A stretch of 50,236 nt of DNA, taken from positions 1 through 50,236 of the forward strand of contig CADCIK010000010.1 in NCBI GenBank assembly GCA_902801415.1, in the 5' to 3' direction. Each line of letters begins with the position of its first letter. The stretch's first letter is position 1. Of this stretch, positions 41,203 through 50,236 are shown piece by piece. This DNA comes from an uncultured Lachnospiraceae bacterium. Its GTDB lineage: Bacteria > Bacillota > Clostridia > Lachnospirales > Lachnospiraceae. Below the pieces are notes generated by a model. It had not been told where the DNA came from. It saw only the letters and a list, made by a program, of their open reading frames with translations, and did not search any database. The position numbers and the translations under genes are program-made.

Positions 41203-42288
41203 TTAGTTGCTGTGCATCCTGATTCCCGCATTGATCATGCGGAACATGCGGACCGCTCCCTTGTAGTAGAGTTCTTCAGCATTTTCCAGTGCCTTGGAAA
41301 GCGGCATGGGACCGTCTACGGTTGTCATGATCGAGTCGATACCGTGCTCATAGATCTGGTCATATCCTTTTCCGAGGCCGCCGCAAAGCGCGGCTACCGG
41401 GATGCCGTACTTCTTTGCCCTGTCGCCTACACCCTGCATGACTTTGCCGAAGCAGCTCTGCCAGTCCGTTCTTCCCTCGCCTGTCACGATCAGGTCCGCG
41501 CCGCTTATGAGTTTATCGAAATTGATCAGGTCGAGTACGGTCTCAATGCCGGATTTCATCTCCGCATGAAGGAAGATCTTCAGTGCCGCGCCAAGGCCGC
41601 CCGCCGCGCCGGTTCCGGGCGTATCATCCGGATTGACGCCGAACTCTCTGATGATCACGTCTCTGTAGTTGCACATGCCCTTCTCCAGGCGCTCCAGGAT
41701 CTCAGGCGTGCCGCCCTTCTGCTTTCCGAAAGTAAATGTCGCGCCGTCTTTGCCGCAGAGAGGATTTGTGACGTCGCACATAACTGTAAAGTGCGCTTTT
41801 CTTGCTCTTTCATCGAGTCCTGATACGTCGATGTGGACGACTTTTTCCAGCTCGCTTCCCTTGCCTTCCAGGACGTTGCCGTCCGCATCCAGGAAACGAA
41901 TGCCCAGCGCGCTTGCAAATCCCATTCCGCCATCATTGGTCGCAGATCCGCCGATCGCGATCGAGATATCTGTAAATCCCGCGTCCAGCGCTGCTTTGAC
42001 AAGTTCTCCTGTTCCGTAGGTCGTTGTGTTGAGCGGATTCCGCAGCTCTTCGGGCACCATGGGAAGGCCTGAAGCCTGTGCCATTTCCAGGATTGCTTCC
42101 TTCTCACTCAGTTTTCCGTAATATGCCAGGATCACTGCATCCGTGGTCCCCTCGCCGCCATCCGCTACCGGTACGCCGACGGTCTCACAGGGTCCGAACA
42201 CTTCGTGGGCCGCCTTGGTGAGAAGTTCTACCGTCTGCTCGCTGGATACTGTTCCCTTAAAAGAATCTGACGCAAATACAAGTTTCAT
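41203..42288 (-). CDS. glxK: Glycerate kinase (GarK/GlxK family)
   Basis: This 361-residue protein matches the type II glycerate kinase family: MKLVFASDSFKGTVSSEQ, VPVADGGEGTTDA, IAIGGSATNDGGMGFASALG, CDVTNPLCGKDGATFTFGKQKG, DTPGTGAAGGLGAAL and GADLIVTGEGRTDWQS. It phosphorylates D-glycerate to 2-phosphoglycerate, which feeds into enolase. The GntP permease gene follows 59 bases downstream, so uptake and phosphorylation are coupled in one unit. A CdaR-type regulator lies just upstream behind its own terminator. A TATAAT on the minus strand at 42405-42410 may be its -10 box; no good -35 is seen. Confidence 0.93.
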   Translation of the reverse strand: MKLVFASDSFKGTVSSEQTVELLTKAAHEVFGPCETVGVPVADGGEGTTDAVILAYYGKLSEKEAILEMAQASGLPMVPEELRNPLNTTTYGTGELVKAALDAGFTDISIAIGGSATNDGGMGFASALGIRFLDADGNVLEGKGSELEKVVHIDVSGLDERARKAHFTVMCDVTNPLCGKDGATFTFGKQKGGTPEILERLEKGMCNYRDVIIREFGVNPDDTPGTGAAGGLGAALKIFLHAEMKSGIETVLDLINFDKLISGADLIVTGEGRTDWQSCFGKVMQGVGDRAKKYGIPVAALCGGLGKGYDQIYEHGIDSIMTTVDGPMPLSKALENAEELYYKGAVRMFRMINAGIRMHSN

Positions 42289-42450
42289 CTTTACCCTCCT
42301 TTTGGATTTTTACACAAACGCAACTCTGTTCGTTTCCGATTGTTTTTTGTTCTAAATGTTGTGTCTTTCCCCTGATGCCCTTGCTTTTTTCTTATCTTGT
42401 CTTCATTATATGAGTTTTTATGTTTTTCTGTAGAATTCCGGAATATAAAA

Positions 42451-42498
42451 AGAACGCATGCTTTTGTGTTTTAAGTACAAAACATACGTTCTGTTTTT
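42451..42498 (-). terminator. Terminator after the cdaR-type gene
   Basis: AGAACGCATGCTTTTGT (42451-42467) pairs with ACAAAACATACGTTCT (42477-42492), with one mismatch and one bulge. T-runs lie on both sides. It separates the regulator operon from the glycerate kinase gene. The rest of 42289-42450 holds only AT-rich promoter-like sequence. Confidence 0.75.
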
Positions 42499-42525
42499 CT
42501 CTGCTCCTACTTTGCCGGGATCACG

Positions 42526-43719
42526 CTATTCCTTCTGCGCCAGATACAGGAAGAGAAGGCTCATAAATTCTCTGCCGTCCATGCCGGCTATAGGATCCAC
42601 GCCCAGATAATCTTTCATTTTGTTATAGCGATATACCAGAGTGTTCTTGTGGATATAGAGCTTACCCGCCGTCTCCGACAAGTTATAGTTGGTCTCCTCC
42701 AGCGCCTTGATCATCTCCACGAACTGCTTCTTTCTGTCTTCCCCGATCTCGCTGTCGTAGACGTTGAAGATCCGGTGCAGCTCCTGCTGCGGAGTCAGCG
42801 TCCGGAAGTACTCCCGCACGTAATCGGTAAAGAACACGATCTGTCCGGGATGCCGCACGTGGGATTCCAGCCATTTGCAGTGCCGATAGGAATAGTAATA
42901 CTGTGAGAAAGAATTCTGCAGTGTTCCCACGTAGAAGACCGCTGAAGTCCCTCTGTCCCGGAACCATTTCAGAATATTCTCCAGATACTCCTCTATCTCT
43001 TCCCGGTAATCCACCATGTTGCGCCGTCCGTCCACTCGGACCGTCTTGAACACCAGCAGGTGCGTTTCATCCATGACATAGCTGAAGTCCTGCACCCAGT
43101 GGCCTCTTCCGCGGCGCAGCGCTTCCAGCGCATCTTCCGGATCCGGCATCTTTGTCCCTGTTTGGTCCGCTGATTGCGATTTCCCGCCTGTTCCTTCTTT
43201 CTCATGGCCGGCGGCCCGCATTCTGCACAGGATCGGCACGCGCACCCGCGTCTCATCGTACTCCAGCTGCCTGGCAATGCCGCGGATCTCCGACGGGCTG
43301 GCAAATTCCACCTGGGTCAAAAGATTGATGAAATGCTCTTTCCGGCTCCTCCTCAGACGGATCTGCTCCTGCTGCTTCTCATATTTGAGCATGGCTTCCA
43401 TGGCCATACGGGTGATCAGTGCTACGTCATGGATCTTGTCAGGATCTCCCGTGACGCCGACGACGCCTTCTTTATGTCCGTCGTGCATGATCGCCATGTT
43501 GATGCCGGGGAGCACTCCCGGAAACATCCTCTCATCCCGGATCACGACCATGTCCTGCGTCCCGTGTATGATTCGGTCCGCCACCTCGTGGTAGGTCCCG
43601 ACTCTCTTAGGATCGCGGCTTGCTATGATCACACCCGATTCGTTCATGATATTGATGTTGTATTCTGTATACTGCGTGACCTGCTCAATAAACCTGCGCG
43701 CCAATTCGGGTTCGATCAT
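42526..43719 (-). CDS. cdaR: CdaR/SdaR family sugar-diacid regulator
   Basis: This 397-residue protein has the CdaR order. An N-terminal diacid-recognition domain covers residues 1-130 (LARRFIEQVTQYTEYNINIM, VIIASRDPKRVGTYHEVA, GVVGVTGDPDKI). A middle GGDEF-like region follows. The C-terminal PucR-type helix-turn-helix is at about 335-390 (ETNYNLSETAGKLYIHKNTL, then VYRYNKMKDYLGVDP). E. coli CdaR activates glucarate, galactarate and glycerate genes. Here it lies beside glycerate kinase and gntP and probably senses a related acid. AGGAGG lies 6 bases before its ATG and it begins 16 bases after the FMN dehydrogenase gene, with which it should be co-transcribed. Confidence 0.92.
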   Translation of the reverse strand: MIEPELARRFIEQVTQYTEYNINIMNESGVIIASRDPKRVGTYHEVADRIIHGTQDMVVIRDERMFPGVLPGINMAIMHDGHKEGVVGVTGDPDKIHDVALITRMAMEAMLKYEKQQEQIRLRRSRKEHFINLLTQVEFASPSEIRGIARQLEYDETRVRVPILCRMRAAGHEKEGTGGKSQSADQTGTKMPDPEDALEALRRGRGHWVQDFSYVMDETHLLVFKTVRVDGRRNMVDYREEIEEYLENILKWFRDRGTSAVFYVGTLQNSFSQYYYSYRHCKWLESHVRHPGQIVFFTDYVREYFRTLTPQQELHRIFNVYDSEIGEDRKKQFVEMIKALEETNYNLSETAGKLYIHKNTLVYRYNKMKDYLGVDPIAGMDGREFMSLLFLYLAQKE

Positions 43720-43735
43720 GGATGCCTCCTGGATC

Positions 43736-44626
43736 TCATTGCTTCACAACATGAATCACGCCCGGATCCATCTTTCCGAGATCCGTGCATCCGGTATAAG
43801 CCATTGCCTTCGCGAGCTCGTCCCGCGCATTCTTAAGGTAGTCGCTGACGCCTTGTGCCTTTGCCTTTGTATAGGCAGCCATCAGGGGCCTTCCGATGCA
43901 GACGCCTTTAGCGCCCAGGGCGATTGCCTTGAAGGCATCCATGCCGGTCTGGATCATGCCATCCACAAAGACCGGGACGTCCTCTCCCGCGAGTTTGCAG
44001 ACTTCAGGAAGCAGATATACGGGCGGGATCGCGTACTCGATCCGGTTGTTGTGATGGGACAGGACCATCCCCTTCACGCCTGCCTGCAGGGAAATGTCCG
44101 CGTCATAAAGGCTGAGAACTCCCTTTGTGATGAGCGGAAGGTTCGTGCTCTTTACGATTTCCGCGAGTTCCGCGGTCGTCAGGGCTTTCAGCTCTTCACC
44201 GTCGACAATATCAGGTGAACCGTCATTGGCGAACGGATGGTCAATGTCGATTCCGACCGCCATAAGTCCCAGAGATTCCGCGTGCCGGATCTTCTTGTAA
44301 ATAATATCCCTGTTTGTATACGGCTTGATGATCTCGATCAGGCGTACTCCTGTGTCTGCCAGCATCTGGATCTCCTCTTCCTCCGCGGCGCCGTACCACA
44401 TGACACAGCCGGCGTCTAAAGCGCCTCTGGCAATGCCCTCTGCCATGCCGCCCTCTGCGATCTGCGTGAGGTGAGAAAGTGCAGCCGTCATGATCGGAGA
44501 AGCAAATGTCTCCCCATACAGTGTAAATGTCGTATCGGAATTGGTTGAATTCATATAGCGGGTCTCGATCAGAAGTGAATCCAGATAATTTCTTGTAATT
44601 GTGTTAGAGTTTCCAGCCTGTGCCAT
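43736..44626 (-). CDS. Short FMN-dependent alpha-hydroxy-acid dehydrogenase
   Basis: This 296-residue protein belongs to the lactate/glycolate oxidase group but is 60-80 residues shorter than the usual 350-380. The loss is at the N-terminus and inside the barrel. Recognisable parts are FASPIMTAALSHLTQIAEGG, GIDIDHPFANDG, the lysine strand NLPLITKGVLS, MVLSHHNNRIEY in place of the usual SNHGGRQ (a His and the Arg remain), VFVDGMIQTGMDAFKAIALG and AKGVCIGRPLMAAY. It should oxidise a 2-hydroxy acid with FMN. The start has AAAGGAG 6 bases upstream, so the short length is real and not a mis-start. A GPH transporter lies upstream and cdaR 16 bases downstream, which suggests an acid substrate. Confidence 0.85.
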   Translation of the reverse strand: MAQAGNSNTITRNYLDSLLIETRYMNSTNSDTTFTLYGETFASPIMTAALSHLTQIAEGGMAEGIARGALDAGCVMWYGAAEEEEIQMLADTGVRLIEIIKPYTNRDIIYKKIRHAESLGLMAVGIDIDHPFANDGSPDIVDGEELKALTTAELAEIVKSTNLPLITKGVLSLYDADISLQAGVKGMVLSHHNNRIEYAIPPVYLLPEVCKLAGEDVPVFVDGMIQTGMDAFKAIALGAKGVCIGRPLMAAYTKAKAQGVSDYLKNARDELAKAMAYTGCTDLGKMDPGVIHVVKQ

Positions 44627-44770
44627 ATTGACTCCTTTCGTTGATACAGTACAGTTTTTTCCTTGATGTATGATCCTGCGCTCGTCCCGGCAGGGAGACC
44701 GCTTTGCTGTTCGAAACTATAATTATCTTACCTTTTTTAATGCTCCTGCCATATGACCGGACGGCATCTG

Positions 44771-46306
44771 TCAGAGTTTTTCCACATCCATCTTTGTAAA
44801 GATCAGGAATATGCCCAGATAGCAGAAGGTCTCTGCTCCGATAAAGACCCAGGGCATAGCCGCACGGAGCGCTTCGTTCGTCTGGAGCGTGGAAACATCA
44901 TAATCAACTACACTGAGGACCGCGTTGAGAACGCCGGTCGTAAGTCCGGTCATACCTGCTATGATCGAACCGTAAATGGTCATGGAAAGTCCGTCCGTGC
45001 GGACTCCGTTGACCGACTCCTGATGGTCGAAGATGTCCGCCAGAAGCGCCAGTGACAGATACATAGCCGGGGCGGCGCCGAGTGCTTTGATAGTAAATGA
45101 TATTGCGACCACCAGGAAACTGTGCGGATCGATCATGCCGATCGCGCCGCCGGCAACAGCCACAGCGGCACCGGACATGATCGCTTTGCTCTTGCTGCCA
45201 AGGAAATTGGCCAGGGGGAGCGCAATGACCATACCCAGCGCTGTCGGAACAGCGCCGATAATAGCCAGCGTCCCCTGAAGCTTTCCGCCGTAGGCTACAG
45301 TATAGTTGCCCATAGAATCAGCAAACATGGATGTACAGAAATAGTTAAGGGAAACATTCTTGATCATGCCCCCGAACTGGTAGAGGAAAAAGAACACCAT
45401 CATAATGATCCAGTAGCGGTCTCTGAGGCATATTTTGGCCTGCTCCCCAATAGGCAGCGCGGCCTTGTTCTCGCTTTCCCCCTTTCCCAGCGCTTCTTCG
45501 GTAATCCGCTCCCGGGTGAAGAAGTATTCGATCAGGACACCGACCAGGGTGACCAGGATCAACGCGATGGCAAAGATCTTCCAATGGTCGTGAGACGCCT
45601 GCGCGTCATAGATCGCCGCACCGGCTTCGTCGATGTAATATTGGATCTCCCCCTCGTCATTGAAGACGGGAATACCTGTGCCGCTCATATCATAGACAAA
45701 CAGCAGCTTCAGGAAAAAAGGGAGTATCATACAGCACAGACCCATGGCTGCCAGCATAGCGGCGTTGGAGCACGTGGCGAGAAGGCTTCTGTCCTTGCTG
45801 TTTCGTGTGGACAAGCTTACCAGTGACGCATGCGGCGTATAATACATGGGGTAGGCGAAAGCAAACCACAGGTTGTATCCGATAGCAATGCAGATCAGGA
45901 CTCCCGTGTGCCACGCTGTGCCCGCCGCGCTAAAGGGAGAAAATATGAACAGGAACAGGAGCGCCGCCAGGCTGACAGGCACGGAGACCAGAAGCAGCGG
46001 TCTTGCTTTGCCGTTTCTGGAATGGATGTTGTCCATGAGCCTGCCGACCAGCACATTTCCGATGACCACAAAGATCACGGAGATGACCGGAAGCCATGTG
46101 AAAAAGGCCGACGCCCATGTGTTGACATGCAGCACGTCGGACATGTATTTGTTGAAGTAATTCGACAGCACCGAATTTGCCAGCAGCGCCAGCGTCGGTC
46201 CGAACAGATAACCGATGGCCCCCTCCGGAACCAGCGTCACATTGTCTTTCCTGATCAGCGTTGGAGGCAGCTTGTCAAAGACGCCGCCTTTTGCCTTCTC
46301 TTTCAT
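44771..46306 (-). CDS. GPH/MelB-type MFS transporter
   Basis: This 511-residue protein has about twelve hydrophobic helices. GPH-like features include the N-terminal EGAIGYLFGPTLALLANSVL, the cytoplasmic loop VLVGRLMDNIHSRNGKARPL and a central soluble loop with a charged stretch (FTRERITEEALGKGESENK). The C-terminal half contains LALLADIFDHQESVNGVRTD. The family carries glycosides, pentosides and hexuronides with cations. It is the first gene of a likely operon with the FMN dehydrogenase and cdaR, after a 144-base gap. AAAGGA precedes the ATG. A small inverted repeat, GTATTTA (46362-46368) and TAAATAC (46374-46380), lies in its upstream region. Confidence 0.88.
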   Translation of the reverse strand: MKEKAKGGVFDKLPPTLIRKDNVTLVPEGAIGYLFGPTLALLANSVLSNYFNKYMSDVLHVNTWASAFFTWLPVISVIFVVIGNVLVGRLMDNIHSRNGKARPLLLVSVPVSLAALLFLFIFSPFSAAGTAWHTGVLICIAIGYNLWFAFAYPMYYTPHASLVSLSTRNSKDRSLLATCSNAAMLAAMGLCCMILPFFLKLLFVYDMSGTGIPVFNDEGEIQYYIDEAGAAIYDAQASHDHWKIFAIALILVTLVGVLIEYFFTRERITEEALGKGESENKAALPIGEQAKICLRDRYWIIMMVFFFLYQFGGMIKNVSLNYFCTSMFADSMGNYTVAYGGKLQGTLAIIGAVPTALGMVIALPLANFLGSKSKAIMSGAAVAVAGGAIGMIDPHSFLVVAISFTIKALGAAPAMYLSLALLADIFDHQESVNGVRTDGLSMTIYGSIIAGMTGLTTGVLNAVLSVVDYDVSTLQTNEALRAAMPWVFIGAETFCYLGIFLIFTKMDVEKL

Positions 46307-46396
46307 GTTCTGTCCTTTCGTTGATCATCCAAACACAGTGGCTGGCAAGGTTACGAAATCTGTATTTACTCTTTAAATACGCAAGTGAAGGTCCGT

Positions 46397-48178
46397 TCAA
46401 TCAATCGAACCGTGATAAATAAAACTCATCATTGTCATGTCGTCAAACGGTTCTTTCCCCTTAATGTATTCAACCACTGCCTCTTTCATACTGTGCAGGG
46501 TCTCTTCAGGAGAAGCATCGGGCTCTTTATTCAATTGCTCCAGGATGCGCTCCGTTCCGAACATCTGCTCATCAGGATCGATCGTTTCTGACAGGCCATC
46601 CGTATAGAGGAACAGAGAAGCGCCGGGTTCCATCAAGAGTTCATATTCATGATATTCCAGGTCTTTCATGGCGCCCAGGACAAGATCGTGCTTGTCTTTG
46701 ATAAGCTCGTAGCGCTCACCCGGCCTTTTCATCATCGGATACTCATGCCCGGCATTGGAGCATGTCATTTTTCCGGTACTGAGGTCAATAATGCCCAGCC
46801 ATACGGTGACAAACATATCTTCAACGTTCTTATTGCAGATAGCTGTATTGACATCCGACAGGACCTGCGCCGGTGATTTGCCCATCTTGACATTGTGCTC
46901 CAGCAGGATCTTGGATGCCATCATGAACAGCGCCGCCGGGATTCCTTTTCCGGATACATCCGCGATCATCATGCAAAAATGGCTGTCATCCACAAGGAAG
47001 AACTCATAAAAATCTCCTCCGACCTCCCTCGCCGGTGTCATCGAGGCAAAGATCTCAAAGTCCTTTCTGTCCGGATATGGAGGAAATACAGAGGGCAGCA
47101 TCGACGCCTGGATCCTGCCGGCAAGAGCCAGTTCTGTTTTATCATGTTCCTCCTTGACGGCTGTCTGTTCGCTCCGGATCATATAAGCGGTCAGCTCTTC
47201 CACCATTTCCGCCAGATCACTGGAGAGATCCGCGATCTCATTATGGGACCTGATATTTATCAGATTCTCTGCCACAGTCCGACTGTCTTTTGTTTCCTTG
47301 TACAAGCTGATATTCGTCTGGACTTTTTTCAGCGGTGACAGGAACAGATAATCGATCATTAAAAGACAGCCGGCAGCCAATGCGATCATCATCACCGCAA
47401 ACAGAAGGCCGAAGTCGAAAATATACTTTGTGACAGCCTCCCTGACCCGTATTTCATCGATCGTCAGTACGAGCAGCACCTCATGTCCATCAATGGAAGT
47501 CATTGAGTAGTAATAATCATAGTACTTCTTATCTTTGCTGTGCGCACCCTGCGGCTTACCGGAAATTGCCCCGCGTATTGCTTCCTTTGCCTCATCGGTC
47601 GATCCTATCAATTTTCCGATCGGGTAGATCTGGCCCTTCCCGCTTCCACGTGTCTCCCCTTCATCCGCAGCGATAAATAAGACAAACTGTTGGTCATACG
47701 GATCCTCCGTCACCACGCAGAAGAAGTAGTCCAGGTCATATGCGGACTGCGTGTAATCAATCCGGTCTATCAGCCAGGAATAGACGATCTCGGCATAGAG
47801 TTTCTGGTCCTCCGGAGGAAGAGCCTCGACATCCTCCGTGTCTGCGTAATCGGGCAGAAAGTCCGGCTGGCGTTCGGTGAGACGGGTATATTTTTTCTCA
47901 GTCGCTGTGCTTCCGGTATAGATGGCGTCATAATCGAGATCCAGTTCGTCGTAATGTTCGTACCAATAGCGCAGGAGCCAATCGTGCGCCGGAAAATCGT
48001 AAATGAAGCCCTTCAGGTCCTCAGCCGTGCTGTAGCCTGAGGTTTCCATTCTCTCCATGACATATCTGGTAGAAAATCTGTACAGTGCGACGATCGACAG
48101 CGCCCCGATCAGTATCACGCCAAAAATGAACAGTATAGCGATCTGAAACAATATGCTGACTTTTTTCTTTTTTTCCAT
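46397..48178 (-). CDS. Membrane sensor with HAMP and SpoIIE-type PP2C phosphatase domain
   Basis: This 593-residue protein has a membrane helix at residues 8-30, an extracellular sensor domain of about 230 residues and a second helix near 272-292. HAMP-like and coiled-coil residues follow. The RsbU/SpoIIE phosphatase domain spans about 350-590 and includes ALAGRIQASMLPSVFPPYPD, EVGGDFYEFF, the metal motif IADVSGKGIPAALFM, SNAGHEYPM, LVLGAMK, LFLYTDGLSETID and FDDMTMMSFIY. The conserved aspartates are present. Such proteins dephosphorylate an anti-anti-sigma factor and so switch on a stress or envelope response. No partner anti-sigma genes are nearby. A minus-strand terminator-like hairpin sits 90 bases upstream of the start. 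Confidence 0.88.
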   Translation of the reverse strand: MEKKKKVSILFQIAILFIFGVILIGALSIVALYRFSTRYVMERMETSGYSTAEDLKGFIYDFPAHDWLLRYWYEHYDELDLDYDAIYTGSTATEKKYTRLTERQPDFLPDYADTEDVEALPPEDQKLYAEIVYSWLIDRIDYTQSAYDLDYFFCVVTEDPYDQQFVLFIAADEGETRGSGKGQIYPIGKLIGSTDEAKEAIRGAISGKPQGAHSKDKKYYDYYYSMTSIDGHEVLLVLTIDEIRVREAVTKYIFDFGLLFAVMMIALAAGCLLMIDYLFLSPLKKVQTNISLYKETKDSRTVAENLINIRSHNEIADLSSDLAEMVEELTAYMIRSEQTAVKEEHDKTELALAGRIQASMLPSVFPPYPDRKDFEIFASMTPAREVGGDFYEFFLVDDSHFCMMIADVSGKGIPAALFMMASKILLEHNVKMGKSPAQVLSDVNTAICNKNVEDMFVTVWLGIIDLSTGKMTCSNAGHEYPMMKRPGERYELIKDKHDLVLGAMKDLEYHEYELLMEPGASLFLYTDGLSETIDPDEQMFGTERILEQLNKEPDASPEETLHSMKEAVVEYIKGKEPFDDMTMMSFIYHGSID

Positions 48179-48257
48179 AGTTATATATATCCCTTTTCAG
48201 ATAACGGTAAAGGGGGAAGTGTTTCTCGTTATTCTTCATTTTATCAGAAAAAAGACG

Positions 48258-48297
48258 CAAAAAAACAGCTGAAAACGTGATAACTCAACGTTTTCAG
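48258..48297 (-). terminator. Minus-strand terminator-like hairpin upstream of the phosphatase gene
   Basis: CTGAAAACGT (48269-48278) and ACGTTTTCAG (48288-48297) are perfect 10-bp arms. On the minus strand CTGTTTTTTTGCG follows, a full terminator shape. No gene on the minus strand ends just upstream of it, so it may be an attenuator for the phosphatase gene or the end of a small RNA. The rest of 48179-48484 shows no gene I can support. Confidence 0.55.
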
Positions 48298-48484
48298 CCT
48301 GTTCAGCCGGCTTTAAATATTTCTATTCTGTCACTGGTCACGCAGATCGATCCAATATCTTTCCAGATAAACTCCTTCCTGGGGCTCAAACACCGTGGAT
48401 TCTCCCTGTTTCGTCCGTATAACGATTATATGAATTACAAACGAACACCTACTGACCATAAAGGAAAAGGAGATTGATTACATT

Positions 48485-49264
48485 ATGAAACTGAGAAGCA
48501 GAAATCGTATCCTGGCATTACTTTTTGCTTTTGTTCTGGCCGCAGGACTCACAGCATGCGGCAATGGTACCTCAACGAAATCGGAATACAAAGGGATCAG
48601 CACTGATTCTCCCGACTGGGTGGCGAATCTGGATGCCGCTGCAACCGCTGACCAAATGCTGGTCGTAGCCGCTTTCGACGAAACGGCAACCGACGCCTGG
48701 ATCTCTCTGCACGAAAAGCAGAAGGACGGCACCTGGAAGATGGTCATGACAAGCCCGGGCTTTATCGGCAAAAACGGCCTCGGCAAGACCAAAGAAGGGG
48801 ATGCCAAAACACCGACCGGTGTTTTCCACTTTAACCGCGCTTTCGGCATTGCGGATGATCCGGGCTGCAAGATTCCCTATGTGAAAGTCGACAATGACAC
48901 TTACTGGTCCGGAGACCCGCGCGAGGGCTTCCACTACAACGAGCTGGTAAATATCAAAGACCTGCCCGATCTGGATCTCGAGAGCGGGGATTCCGAGCAT
49001 ATCATCGATTACATTTATCACTACCAGTACTGCCTGAATATCAGCTATAACGAAGAGGGAACGCCTGGACTCGGCTCTGCGATCTTTTTACACTGCTTCG
49101 GCCCTGTAAAGCCATTCACCGGAGGATGCGTAGCCATTCCGGAGGATCACATGAAATTTGTCATGCAGCATGTTGACGAGAATACAGCAGTCGTGATCGA
49201 TACCTATGAGGCATTATCCGGCGGCGCCGATTGGCCCGGCAGCACCTGGCCGCAGGAAAGATAA
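48485..49264 (+). CDS. L,D-transpeptidase-like (YkuD) lipoprotein
   Basis: This 259-residue protein has a lipobox LAAGLTAC (Cys25) and a short linker. The YkuD-like domain follows, with TKEGDAKTPTGVFHFNRAFG, the histidine in GSAIFLHCFGP and the catalytic Cys215 in FTGGCVAIPEDHMKFVMQ. The order H...TGGCV is the family active site (usually HGT...SxGCxR/A). Such enzymes form 3-3 crosslinks in peptidoglycan or attach proteins to it, which fits a lipid-anchored place on the outer membrane face. The Arg after Cys in many members is replaced by Ala/Ile. AAGGAG lies about 13 bases before the ATG, a rather wide spacing. A perfect palindromic terminator follows. Confidence 0.85.
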   Translation: MKLRSRNRILALLFAFVLAAGLTACGNGTSTKSEYKGISTDSPDWVANLDAAATADQMLVVAAFDETATDAWISLHEKQKDGTWKMVMTSPGFIGKNGLGKTKEGDAKTPTGVFHFNRAFGIADDPGCKIPYVKVDNDTYWSGDPREGFHYNELVNIKDLPDLDLESGDSEHIIDYIYHYQYCLNISYNEEGTPGLGSAIFLHCFGPVKPFTGGCVAIPEDHMKFVMQHVDENTAVVIDTYEALSGGADWPGSTWPQER

Positions 49265-49280
49265 GAAAACGTAAAACAAA

Positions 49281-49320
49281 AGCAGCACCTGTCGAATTCG
49301 ACAGGTGCTGCTTATTTCTA
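49281..49320. terminator. Bidirectional terminator between the transpeptidase and enolase genes
   Basis: A perfect 32-base palindrome (49281-49312) with arms AGCAGCACCTGTCGAA and TTCGACAGGTGCTGCT. A-rich sequence lies before it and TTATTTCTA after it. It separates two convergent genes. Confidence 0.9.
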
Positions 49321-49353
49321 TTCAATGATATTTACGCCGGATGCAAATATCTC

Positions 49354-50236
<883 letters not shown>

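Overview
The window looks like chromosome from an anaerobic, low-to-mid GC Gram-positive bacterium of the Clostridia, most likely a gut Lachnospiraceae-type organism. The evidence is an oxygen-sensitive glycyl radical enzyme with its activase, a tryptophan T-box leader, AGGAGG-type ribosome binding sites, many lipoprotein signal peptides, and DegV, PepC, GntP and CdaR family genes. I see no rRNA, tRNA, CRISPR, phage or IS element. The assignment is inferred from gene content only.

Layout. (1) 1-4200: the start of a fructose-6-phosphate-aldolase/transaldolase gene, a 71-bp tandem repeat array, a YbiW/PflD-type glycyl radical enzyme, and its divergently transcribed activase. This set matches the E. 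coli ybiW-ybiY-fsaA group, linked to radical cleavage of 1,5-anhydrohexitol phosphates. Read on the gene strand, the repeat array is a chain of tiny ORFs, each with its own AAGGAG and an ATGA stop/start overlap. The last one runs in frame into the aldolase. (2) 4271-8170: an HTH-Uma2 fusion, then a DeoR-type regulator, ubiD and ubiX. (3) 8290-12300: a small membrane protein, a two-domain lipoprotein, and a divergent pair of small regulator and membrane Ser/Thr kinase, followed by a degenerate ~62-bp tandem repeat. (4) 12497-15041: two lipoproteins, a 5'-nucleotidase and, unusually, a nucleoside 2-deoxyribosyltransferase-like protein. (5) 15176-20412: threonine aldolase, DegV, PepC and a two-domain mannose-6-phosphate isomerase.

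(6) 20675-29247: a GH32-like lipoprotein followed by a 1963-residue lipoprotein of ten beta-sandwich-like modules, with a convergent LacI regulator. This reads as a surface fructan binding and degradation unit. (7) 29388-31486: an HD phosphohydrolase and a PreA-like dihydropyrimidine dehydrogenase that carries a PreT-like Fe-S domain. (8) 31614-33433: a promoter, a Trp T-box leader and a TrpB2-type gene. (9) 33608-33913: a small protein with a double-glycine leader and an SH3b-like domain. (10) 34113-39763: a cardiolipin synthase and a large membrane-anchored subtilase. (11) 39881-46306: GntP permease and glycerate kinase, then CdaR, an FMN hydroxy-acid dehydrogenase and a GPH transporter, together a hydroxy-acid/glycerate use region. 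(12) 46397-50236: a SpoIIE-type phosphatase sensor, an L,D-transpeptidase-like lipoprotein and most of enolase.

The strongest candidate for something undescribed is the mini-ORF relay at 94-593. Next are the ten-module surface lipoprotein with its GH32 partner, the surface-anchored nucleoside salvage pair and the double-glycine SH3 protein.
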